NCBI GenBank assembly: GCA_002385605.1
Contig: DGDU01000020.1
Span: 1-17,520, forward strand
From: Christensenella sp. UBA3944
Lineage (GTDB): Bacteria > Bacillota > Clostridia > Christensenellales > DTU072
Reading direction: 5' to 3'
DNA length: 17,520 nucleotides
Within the stretch, counting starts at the first letter, position 1; every line of letters starts with the position of its first letter. The notes under the pieces were generated by a model. That model searched no databases. It was not told where the DNA came from and worked only from the letters and a program-made list of their open reading frames with translations. The position numbers and the translations under genes are program-made. Below are positions 1 through 6,110 of this stretch, one piece after another.

Positions 1-5
1 TATTT

Positions 6-530
6 TTAGTCTTCTACAAGTATATCGTGCAGGGCCCTGTACACTTCGGGGGCTTTTTCGTTCCAGCTGTTGTAGATGGATGCGGCGACCGAGCGGGTGG
101 GGACTACCATCTTGATGTCCAGAAGGGGCTGGGAAACCTGAAGGATTTTGAGCGAAACCGTAAAGGTGCTGTCGCCGTTGCGGTAGTAGTCGGCGATGAA
201 CTCCTGCTTTTTGCGGTAGTCGAGGCGGTGGCTGCGGACATATTCGGCAACCTCTTCCTGAATCGAAAGGGCTATGTCGTTGTAAAAGTGGGCAAGGCAG
301 GTGCGCCCGTCTGTGGTGAGCGCTATCATGGGGTTATTGTTGTTGCCTACCCTGGTTATGAAGCCGCTGCGAAGCAGTTCGTGTATAAGCTGCTTGCAGA
401 AAAGATAGGGGATCCAGTCGTTATCCATCGAGCAAATCTGCAAGAGAATTTCCTCGCTGACCGCCATCTCCAGTTTGTCCAATACAAAAAGAATAAGCAG
501 CTTGTTGTTGGTGGTTTCGTCGTGAATCAT
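6..530 (-). CDS. DUF4364 family winged-helix protein
   Basis: The 174-residue product matches my recollection of the DUF4364 family, small predicted winged-helix proteins found mostly in Clostridia with no settled function. Residues 9-75 look like the helix-turn-helix and wing part, with a basic or polar wing (TRVGNNNNP, 59-67). Residues 85-174 would be a mixed alpha/beta C-terminal region. I chose the ATG at 530, not the ORF start at 680, because the family begins with a short segment before the first helix and because an in-frame start at 680 would sit upstream of a strong promoter (568-596) and inside a terminator stem. GGAGG at 545-549 is a Shine-Dalgarno candidate, though 14 nt from the start is long. 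No signal peptide or membrane segment is seen. Family call fairly sure; function unknown, DNA binding only inferred. Confidence 0.8.
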   Translation of the reverse strand: MIHDETTNNKLLILFVLDKLEMAVSEEILLQICSMDNDWIPYLFCKQLIHELLRSGFITRVGNNNNPMIALTTDGRTCLAHFYNDIALSIQEEVAEYVRSHRLDYRKKQEFIADYYRNGDSTFTVSLKILQVSQPLLDIKMVVPTRSVAASIYNSWNEKAPEVYRALHDILVED

Positions 531-567
531 TGAGCCGAAAAAAGCCTCCGCAAGATATTCCCTCGAT

Positions 568-596
568 ATTATAACATCTATAAACAAAATGCGCAA
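568..596 (-). promoter_or_regulatory. Promoter of the DUF4364 gene
   Basis: On the minus strand, TTGCGC (591-596) and a perfect TATAAT (568-573) are separated by 17 bp. TG lies one base before the -10, giving an extended -10 as well. Transcription would start near 561, leaving a leader of about 30 nt. This is a sigma-A type promoter seen directly in sequence. Confidence 0.75.
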
Positions 597-630
597 TAAG
601 GTCGAATTTTGTCGCATTAAAAAAATCATC

Positions 631-668
631 AAAAAAATCCGACCACTATATGTAGTGGGCGGATTTTT
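631..668 (-). terminator. Rho-independent terminator after the M20 peptidase gene
   Basis: A 16-bp stem with a single mismatch and a TATG loop occupies 633-668: AAAAATCCGACCACTA pairs with TAGTGGGCGGATTTTT. On the minus strand the stem runs into a T tract (631-637). It lies 26 bp past the peptidase stop codon at 694 and upstream of the DUF4364 promoter, so the two minus-strand genes are separate transcription units. Confidence 0.85.
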
Positions 669-693
669 GAGGGGGCACAAGCGTGTTTTGATA

Positions 694-2145
694 TCACAAA
701 CAAGTGTTTTCGTAAAGGCGGATAAAGAACTGTACGCCCTGCCCGAGGCTTGCTATGCTCTGCCTTTCGTTGGCGGCGTGGATGCGGTTGGCGTCCTCTT
801 CCGTCTTCTCGAAGGGGGTGAACCTGTACACCCTGTTTGTGAGATCGTAATAGTATTTGGCGTCGCTTGCCGCTATAAAAGGATAGGGCGCGACGATGTA
901 GCCGCCGAAAACCTCGCTTATCGAGCGCGAGAGGGCTCTGTACGCATCGTTGTCGATGTCGGAGACGGGCGTGGGGTCGTGGTAGCCCGGCTCTAAGGTT
1001 GCCTTTACCCTCTTGCCCACTATCCTTTGGATGTAGTCCCTTATCTCTTCGGCTGTTTCGCCCGTGTTAAGGCGGCAGTTGATGTTGGCGTAAGCCTTGG
1101 TGGGCAGCGTGTTGGGGGTGTGCGCGCCTTTTGCCTGCGTCGCCGCCATCGTCGTGCGCACTATGCCGTTGGTGAAGGGGCTGGCTATGCCCAGAACCCA
1201 TTTGAGGAACGGCGATAGTATGTCCATGTTTACAAACAAAAACTTATAGGCAAAGGACATGTGCGGGGCGAGGGTCTTTATCATCTGCTTTACGGGAAGC
1301 GTCCAGATAGTCTTTCTCGGGGCGTTCTCGATGCGGTAGATGGCTTCGGAAAGTATGCCAACCGATGTCCTTCTCGTGGGGGTGGAGGCGTGCCCGCCCG
1401 GTTTTTCGGCCTCGAGCTTTATGTCTGCGTAGCCCTTCTCGCATGTGCCGATTAGGGCTATCTTGTTGTTTATTCCTAAAATCTTTCCGTCCAGCACGGC
1501 TCCGCCCTCGTCGAGGACATATTCGAACCTGACCCCCTTTTCCTTAAGGTAGGCGGCTATCCTTGCCGCGCCTTCGGTGCCCCTGAGCTCCTCGTCGTGC
1601 CCGAAGCAGAAGTATATGCTTCTTTTGGGCGAATGCCCTTCGGAAAGAAGGGTTTCGAGGGCTTCGAGCGCCACTATCATCTGGGACTTCATATCCTGGC
1701 TGCCCCTGCCGTAGACATAGCCGTCCTTTATCTCGCCGCTGAAGGCGGGGACTTCCCAGCCATCCTCGTCGGCGGGGACGACATCCTGATGCGCAAGTAT
1801 GCCGGCGGGAAGTAGAGAGGGGTCGGTGCCCTCGATGAAATATACCGCGGCGTATTTGTTTATGAGAGTCTTTTGGGCGCGGGAAAAAACGAGCGGGTAG
1901 GTTTTTTCGATGTAGCTCTGGTATTCGTAGAACACGCTGCCGTCCATATCGTTGGACTTCATCGTTACCGTGGGGATGCGCACGGCGCCCGCGAGGTTTG
2001 CGGCTACCCTATCGGTATCTATTTTTCTTAGCGTGTAATCTTCTTTCTTTTGCCCGGCTTCGGGCTTTGCCAAAAGGGCTCTGATGAGCATAAAGGCGAT
2101 AAGGGCACCCAACAGCGAGAATAAAACAATCAAAAATATCTTCAT
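694..2145 (-). CDS. Membrane-anchored M20 zinc metallopeptidase (PM20D1/carboxypeptidase S-like)
   Basis: The 483-residue protein is a di-zinc M20 family hydrolase. All expected ligands are visible: H119 and D121 in AHQDVVP, D151 in GRGSQDMK, general base E185 and ligand E186 in GHDEELRG, D212 in LDEGG, and H456 in RIHAANER. The dimerisation (lid) domain is roughly 235-355. Residues 3-25 form one hydrophobic helix, so the enzyme is probably anchored with its catalytic domain outside. Length, N-terminal anchor and motif spacing resemble eukaryotic CPS1 and PM20D1 more than short DapE or ArgE enzymes. Substrate is unknown: dipeptides or N-acyl amino acids are reasonable guesses. GGAG lies 5 nt before the ATG. 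The gene is monocistronic, with its own promoter (2200-2228) and terminator (631-668). Confidence 0.88.
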   Translation of the reverse strand: MKIFLIVLFSLLGALIAFMLIRALLAKPEAGQKKEDYTLRKIDTDRVAANLAGAVRIPTVTMKSNDMDGSVFYEYQSYIEKTYPLVFSRAQKTLINKYAAVYFIEGTDPSLLPAGILAHQDVVPADEDGWEVPAFSGEIKDGYVYGRGSQDMKSQMIVALEALETLLSEGHSPKRSIYFCFGHDEELRGTEGAARIAAYLKEKGVRFEYVLDEGGAVLDGKILGINNKIALIGTCEKGYADIKLEAEKPGGHASTPTRRTSVGILSEAIYRIENAPRKTIWTLPVKQMIKTLAPHMSFAYKFLFVNMDILSPFLKWVLGIASPFTNGIVRTTMAATQAKGAHTPNTLPTKAYANINCRLNTGETAEEIRDYIQRIVGKRVKATLEPGYHDPTPVSDIDNDAYRALSRSISEVFGGYIVAPYPFIAASDAKYYYDLTNRVYRFTPFEKTEEDANRIHAANERQSIASLGQGVQFFIRLYENTCL

Positions 2146-2199
2146 TGCAACTCCGTGATGAATTAGGCTGAAACGCTCGTATTTTCCCCCGGTTTTTCA

Positions 2200-2228
2200 A
2201 TTATATAAATATTACGGGATTTATGCAA
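2200..2228 (-). promoter_or_regulatory. Candidate promoter of the M20 peptidase gene
   Basis: On the minus strand, TTGCAT (2223-2228) and TATAAT (2200-2205) are 17 bp apart in an AT-rich stretch. The predicted start is near 2193, giving a leader of about 48 nt. The -35 is weak (3 of 6). The first DnaA box (2260) lies 31 bp upstream of this -35. Confidence 0.55.
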
Positions 2229-2251
2229 CACAATCTGCCTTATTCGCGAAA

Positions 2252-2458
2252 TCGCCGGGTTATCCACATTTGCGGCGCGAGTTATCCACATTTGGGCGGG
2301 TTGTCCACATTTTTTGTGCCCGAATTGCTTTCCGTTTGCCGATTTGTGTTTCAAAACCGGGGTTTAGGGTTTCCTTTTGTTGCCAAAAAGGCACAGATTC
2401 TTAGCGCCTCGAAATTCTGTTGCAAAGTGTTACAGAATTTATGTGAATAACCGGGCGA
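2252..2458. promoter_or_regulatory. Cluster of four DnaA-box sequences between divergent promoters
   Basis: TTATCCACA, the strong consensus DnaA box, occurs at 2260-2268 and 2282-2290. A one-mismatch copy TTGTCCACA lies at 2301-2309, all on the plus strand with starts 22 and 19 bp apart. The reverse complement of TTATTCACA lies at 2442-2450. Copies 1 and 4 extend into an inverted repeat: TCGCCGGGTTATCCACAT (2252-2269) against the complement of 2441-2458, 16 of 18 identical. Reading the rest of the window I noticed only one-mismatch matches inside aspS. The cluster sits in a 413-bp gene-free region between the outward promoters of the M20 peptidase and cdaA. It could be a replication-origin element, a DnaA-titration site, or an operator for DnaA control of the flanking genes. 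Confidence 0.7.
2412..2440. repeat. 9-bp perfect inverted repeat upstream of cdaA
   Basis: AAATTCTGT (2412-2420) and ACAGAATTT (2432-2440) form a perfect dyad with an 11-nt spacer, directly next to the fourth DnaA box (2442-2450). It lacks a T tract, so it is not an ordinary terminator. It could be an operator or a hairpin. It lies 69 bp upstream of the cdaA -35. Confidence 0.6.
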
Positions 2459-2508
2459 ATGTTTTCGGGAAAAAAAGCAGGCGCCGTTTGGCTGTTTGGG
2501 TAAAATCG

Positions 2509-2537
2509 TTGCTATATCGGATAGTTTTGTATATAAT
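2509..2537 (+). promoter_or_regulatory. Promoter of cdaA
   Basis: TTGCTA (2509-2514) and a perfect TATAAT (2532-2537) are separated by 17 bp. Transcription would begin near 2544, leaving a short leader of about 15 nt that contains AAGGTGG before the ATG at 2559. Confidence 0.7.
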
Positions 2538-2558
2538 TAGTAAAGCAGAAGGTGGCAA

Positions 2559-3359
2559 ATGTTATCGGAATTTACTTTTTCGCAAAAGAATATTATCGAT
2601 ATAGCCGCGGCGGTTGTCGTATGGGCCTTGATATGCGCGTTTTTTATACGCAAAAGAAAGATACGCATGCTCCTTCTGTTTTCCGCCATCTTTCTGGTAT
2701 TTGTAACCGTTGATGTGCTTGATGTAATGTTTGGGCTTCCTTTGGCAAGGGATATGGCCCTGCTTCTCGCCGTTTTTATGGTCGTTTCGATTGTCGTGGT
2801 GTACCAATCCGACTTCAAGGTTATGTTTTTCGATCTCGCAAAAGGGCACGAGCGGGGAGGCCAGGCCGAGGACTTGAGCGACGACGATTTGAGATTCTCG
2901 GTGGACGAGATTATAAAAGCCTGCCAGACGATGTCCAAAGCGAGGACGGGCGCGCTTATAGTTATCGCCCCCACGGCAGTGCCCAAACATATTCTGGAAA
3001 CGGGCGTAAGCATCGGCGCCCTTGTGAGCTCGCCCATACTTGAGAGCATATTTAACACCAAAGCCCCCATACACGACGGGGCGGTTATAATTAAAGGCAA
3101 CCGCATACTTGCCGCGGGGTGCTTTTTGCCCCTTTCGGAGACGCATTCGGTGTCGAAGGCGCTGGGCACAAGGCACAGGGCGGGCATAGGGATTACCGAG
3201 GAAAGCGATATGCTTACCATAATAATAAGCGAAGAAACGGGCATTATTTCGGTCGCTCAGCGCGGGGCGCTGCACCGCTATGTCACGCCCGACAGGCTGA
3301 GGGATATCCTGCATAAAACCTTGCGTATTTCCCAGGTGACCAAACACAGAGCTATTTAG
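2559..3359 (+). CDS. cdaA: Diadenylate cyclase CdaA (c-di-AMP synthase)
   Basis: The 266-residue protein makes c-di-AMP from two ATP at the membrane. Three hydrophobic helices lie near 11-29, 37-53 and 65-82, followed by a linker and the DAC (DisA_N) domain from about 112 to 255. The catalytic DGA (173-175, in IHDGAVII) and RHR (205-207, in GTRHRAGIG) motifs are both present, so it should be active. Length matches Bacillus CdaA (273). In most Bacillota cdaA is followed by cdaR (YbbR repeats) and glmM; here a DUF1015 gene follows 32 bp downstream and neither partner is in the window. A TATAAT at 3368-3373, just after the stop, may allow separate transcription of the next gene. The upstream region carries a DnaA-box cluster. 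Confidence 0.93.
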   Translation: MLSEFTFSQKNIIDIAAAVVVWALICAFFIRKRKIRMLLLFSAIFLVFVTVDVLDVMFGLPLARDMALLLAVFMVVSIVVVYQSDFKVMFFDLAKGHERGGQAEDLSDDDLRFSVDEIIKACQTMSKARTGALIVIAPTAVPKHILETGVSIGALVSSPILESIFNTKAPIHDGAVIIKGNRILAAGCFLPLSETHSVSKALGTRHRAGIGITEESDMLTIIISEETGIISVAQRGALHRYVTPDRLRDILHKTLRISQVTKHRAI

Positions 3360-3391
3360 GATTACCATATAATCTAATAACGGACCGACTA

Positions 3392-4621
3392 ATGACAAAG
3401 ATCCTCAAAATCCCCCAAATCCTGCTGCCGAACAAAGATGTAGATATGTCCAAATGGGCGACGGTAGCTTGCGATCAGTTTTGCGCCGAGCCCGCCTATT
3501 GGCAGGAGCTTTACGGCTATGTCGGCGACAGCCCCAGCACCTTAAAAACTGTAATCCCCGAAATTTACTTAAACGGCAATATGGACGCTAAAATTGACGC
3601 CGTGCTTAACGAAATGGACGGGTATCTGGAGCAGGGTTTGTTCTACCCTTACGAAGGGCTTATACTTGTCGAGAGAGAGGTTTCGGGCGGCAAAAAACGC
3701 GTGGGGCTTATGCTGTCGTTTGACCTCGAGGCTTACGATTGGGAGAGAATAAGGACCCCGATCAGGGCTACCGAGGATACCATAATGGCCAGATTGCCCG
3801 TCAGGGTGGATATAAGAAGGAAGGCAAAGCTGGAGTTCCCGCACGCGATATTGCTCGCGGACGACGAGAAAAGAGAGATCATCGAGGAGCTTTACGCCAA
3901 CAAGGATTTATACCCCAAGCTGTATGACTTCGACCTCAATATGGGAGGAGGCAGGATAAAGGGCTACGCCGTTAGCGACGGGCAGGAAGTGCTGGAGAGG
4001 CTGGAGGCGCTGCTTGACCCCGGAAGGCAGGAGGCAAGGTACGGCTGCGACGCCGGCATACTGTTTGCCGTGGGCGACGGAAACCACTCGGTGGCGGCGG
4101 CAAAGATATGGTGGGATAACATAAAGCAGACGCTAACCCCAGAGGAGCGCGAAAACCATCCCGCCAGGTATATGCTTGCCGAGCTTGTTAACATCTACGA
4201 CGAGGGTATGGAGATACACCCCATACACAGGTACATATTCAAAACCGACGAGGAGGCTTTTATTTCGGCGCTTTCCGGGAGGCTTAAGGGAAGCGGATGC
4301 CTCGGTATCCTTACAAAAGACGGCTTAAGGTACATAGACGCTCCCGAGGACGCCGCCGCTACCATAAGCGAGGTTCAGGAGTTTGTAGAGGAATACATTG
4401 TTGCCAACCCGCCCGCAAAGGTCGAATATGTACATAACGACGACAATCTCGCAGAAGTAGTCGTCGCGCGCGGAGGAGTGGGGCTTCTGATGCCCGTCTT
4501 CCCCGCCGAAGGGCTGTTTAATTTCGTCGTGAATATCGGAAACCTTCCCAAAAAGGCCTTTTCGATAGGCGAGGCGAAGGACAAGCGTTATTACCTGGAA
4601 GGAAAAAAGATAGTTTTATAA
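3392..4621 (+). CDS. DUF1015 family protein (COG4198-like)
   Basis: The 409-residue protein matches the DUF1015 family as I recall it. Landmarks are KWATVACDQF (21-30), the PIRATEDTIMARLPVR region (123-138), VGDGNHSVAAAK (227-238) and EIHPIHRYI (274-282). The function is not established. The DGNH segment resembles the DGxHR signature of ParB/sulfiredoxin-like proteins, some of which are serine kinases, but that link is only inference. No signal peptide or membrane segment is seen, so it is probably cytoplasmic. It lies 32 bp after cdaA and 28 bp before an aspartate kinase, all on one strand, so co-transcription is likely, though TATAAT at 3368-3373 with no good -35 could be an internal start. 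The Shine-Dalgarno signal is weak (CGGA before the ATG). Confidence 0.8.
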   Translation: MTKILKIPQILLPNKDVDMSKWATVACDQFCAEPAYWQELYGYVGDSPSTLKTVIPEIYLNGNMDAKIDAVLNEMDGYLEQGLFYPYEGLILVEREVSGGKKRVGLMLSFDLEAYDWERIRTPIRATEDTIMARLPVRVDIRRKAKLEFPHAILLADDEKREIIEELYANKDLYPKLYDFDLNMGGGRIKGYAVSDGQEVLERLEALLDPGRQEARYGCDAGILFAVGDGNHSVAAAKIWWDNIKQTLTPEERENHPARYMLAELVNIYDEGMEIHPIHRYIFKTDEEAFISALSGRLKGSGCLGILTKDGLRYIDAPEDAAATISEVQEFVEEYIVANPPAKVEYVHNDDNLAEVVVARGGVGLLMPVFPAEGLFNFVVNIGNLPKKAFSIGEAKDKRYYLEGKKIVL

Positions 4622-4649
4622 ATAAAAATCTAATAAATCGGAGAAAGAT

Positions 4650-5960
4650 ATGAAGGTTTGCAAGTTTGGCGGCACATCGATGGCGACCCCCGAGTCGATC
4701 AGGCAGGTAGAAAGCATTATAAAAAGCGACCCCGAAAGAAAGTATGTCGTGGTATCGGCGCCCGGTAAAAGGTTCAAGGGCGATACCAAAGTGACCGACC
4801 TCCTTTACGCCGCCGCGGCGGAGAAGGAGCGCTACGGCGTCGCGGGAGCATCCATAGAGGAAATAAGGGACAGGTTTGTAACCCTTGCCCGCGACCTCGG
4901 TTTGGAAACCGACATCGACAGCTATATAGACGAAATAGAGGAAGGCATCAACAATGCCCAAACCGCCGATTATGCCGCTTCGAGGGGCGAGTACCTCTCG
5001 GCGATAATCCTTGCCGAAAAGCTGGGGTTTAAGTTCGTTGACGCCGCCGAGATAATAAAGTTTAAGTTTGACGGCACCTTCGACGCCGAAACGACAAACG
5101 ACCTCGTTAAGGCCCTCAAGGATATCGAGGGCGGCGTGGTTATACCCGGCTTCTACGGCCGTATGCCCGACAAATCCATAAAAACATTCTCGAGAGGCGG
5201 TTCGGATGTCACGGGCGCCATTATCGCGAGGGGCGTCGACGCCGAGATTTACGAGAACTGGACGGATGTAAACGGCTTTATGGTAACCGACCCCACCGTC
5301 GTCAAAAACCCCAGGCAGATGTCCGTTTTGTCCTACGAAGAATTAAGAGAGCTTTCTTATATGGGCGCCGGCGTCCTGCACCCCGAAAGCATATTCCCGC
5401 TTAAAGGAAGCGGCATACCGATTAATATCCGCAACACCTTCGAACCCGAAAACCCCGGCACCCTCATTCTGCCCGACACCTCGGGCTGCCCCCGCGCCTC
5501 CATCGTGACGGGTATCGCGGGAAGGAAAGGGAACACCACCATATCCCTCAAAAAGGCCATGATGAACACCGAGTTGGGATTTGGCAGAAAGGTCCTTTCG
5601 GTACTCGAGAGGTACGGCATCTCCTTCGAGCATATGCCCACAGGCATAGACACGATGAGCATCGTTATCGCCGACAAGGTGCTTAACGGCATCGAGCAGG
5701 CCGTTCTGGATGACATCAAGGGCAAGGTAAACCCCGACAGCATAGAGGTTTTGCATAACCTCGCCCTTATAGCCGTTGTCGGCCACGGTATGGCAAACCA
5801 AATAGGTACCGCCGCCAAGATATTTACGGCCCTTTTTGAGTCCGGCGTCAATGTGCGCATGATAGACCAGGGCTCCAGCGAAATGAACATCATAATCGGC
5901 GTAGAGGAAAAGGATTACGAAAAGGCAATACAGGCGATATACTACGCTTTCTTTGATTAA
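4650..5960 (+). CDS. Aspartate kinase (aspartokinase)
   Basis: The 436-residue enzyme phosphorylates L-aspartate, the first step toward lysine, threonine, methionine and diaminopimelate. The amino-acid kinase domain has KFGGTS (5-10), SRGEYLSA (111-118), SRGGSDVTGA (181-190) and NWTDVNGFMVTDP (203-215). Two ACT domains follow, about 296-360 and 372-436, ending in a segment with MIDQGSSEMNI, so it is a monofunctional kinase likely subject to feedback inhibition by lysine and/or threonine. GGAG precedes the ATG at suitable spacing. It follows the DUF1015 gene by 28 bp and is closed by the terminator at 5983-6014. No other gene of the pathway is in the window, so the isozyme (lysC or thrA type) cannot be told and I give no symbol. 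Confidence 0.93.
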   Translation: MKVCKFGGTSMATPESIRQVESIIKSDPERKYVVVSAPGKRFKGDTKVTDLLYAAAAEKERYGVAGASIEEIRDRFVTLARDLGLETDIDSYIDEIEEGINNAQTADYAASRGEYLSAIILAEKLGFKFVDAAEIIKFKFDGTFDAETTNDLVKALKDIEGGVVIPGFYGRMPDKSIKTFSRGGSDVTGAIIARGVDAEIYENWTDVNGFMVTDPTVVKNPRQMSVLSYEELRELSYMGAGVLHPESIFPLKGSGIPINIRNTFEPENPGTLILPDTSGCPRASIVTGIAGRKGNTTISLKKAMMNTELGFGRKVLSVLERYGISFEHMPTGIDTMSIVIADKVLNGIEQAVLDDIKGKVNPDSIEVLHNLALIAVVGHGMANQIGTAAKIFTALFESGVNVRMIDQGSSEMNIIIGVEEKDYEKAIQAIYYAFFD

Positions 5961-5982
5961 TCGGTAGCGATTTTGTAAAGGC

Positions 5983-6014
5983 AAAGAGCTGTCCCGCAAA
6001 GGACAGCTCTTTTT
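5983..6014 (+). terminator. Rho-independent terminator after aspartate kinase
   Basis: A perfect 12-bp stem, AAAGAGCTGTCC (5983-5994) and GGACAGCTCTTT (6001-6012), encloses a CGCAAA loop and runs into TTTTT. It lies 22 bp past the aspartate kinase stop. On the minus strand the T run is short, so use by the convergent gene at 6111 is less certain. Confidence 0.9.
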
Positions 6015-6036
6015 ATATAATCCTAATCCGTTTGTT

Positions 6037-6107
6037 GCCGAGCCGAAGGCAAGGCGCTTGGTACGGGCGAGCCGAAGGCGAGCCCCCCTGCGCGAACGAA
6101 GCGAGCG
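6037..6107. repeat. Three consecutive mini-hairpins with GA/GA pairs and GAA loops
   Basis: Three units share one plan on the plus strand: outer stem, GA, inner stem, GAA loop, inner stem, GA, outer stem. Unit 1 (6037-6055) is GCC-GA-GCC-GAA-GGC-AA-GGC, with one A replacing G. Unit 2 (6065-6085) has outer stem GGGC/GCCC and inner stem GCC/GGC. Unit 3 (6091-6107) is CGC-GA-AC-GAA-GC-GA-GCG, with one A-C mismatch. The outer stems differ in sequence but keep pairing. They fill the spacer between the aspartate kinase terminator and the convergent phosphoesterase gene. They have no T tract, so are not typical terminators. Confidence 0.6.
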
Positions 6108-6110
6108 GCC

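Noticed and set aside
531..680. N-terminal extension of the DUF4364 frame to 680
   Set aside because: It crosses a promoter with perfect TATAAT and the stem of the upstream gene's terminator; the family starts near the ATG at 530.
2146..2558. Firm call of a chromosomal replication origin
   Set aside because: Boxes and AT-rich DNA are present, but no dnaA, dnaN, rpmH or parAB is in the window and skew could not be computed, so it is reported only as a DnaA-box cluster.
2562..3398. Open frames antisense to cdaA
   Set aside because: Full overlap with an intact diadenylate cyclase; no motifs or promoter.
5343..5999. Open frames antisense to the aspartate kinase ACT region
   Set aside because: Shadow frames with no recognisable domain; one runs into the terminator stem.
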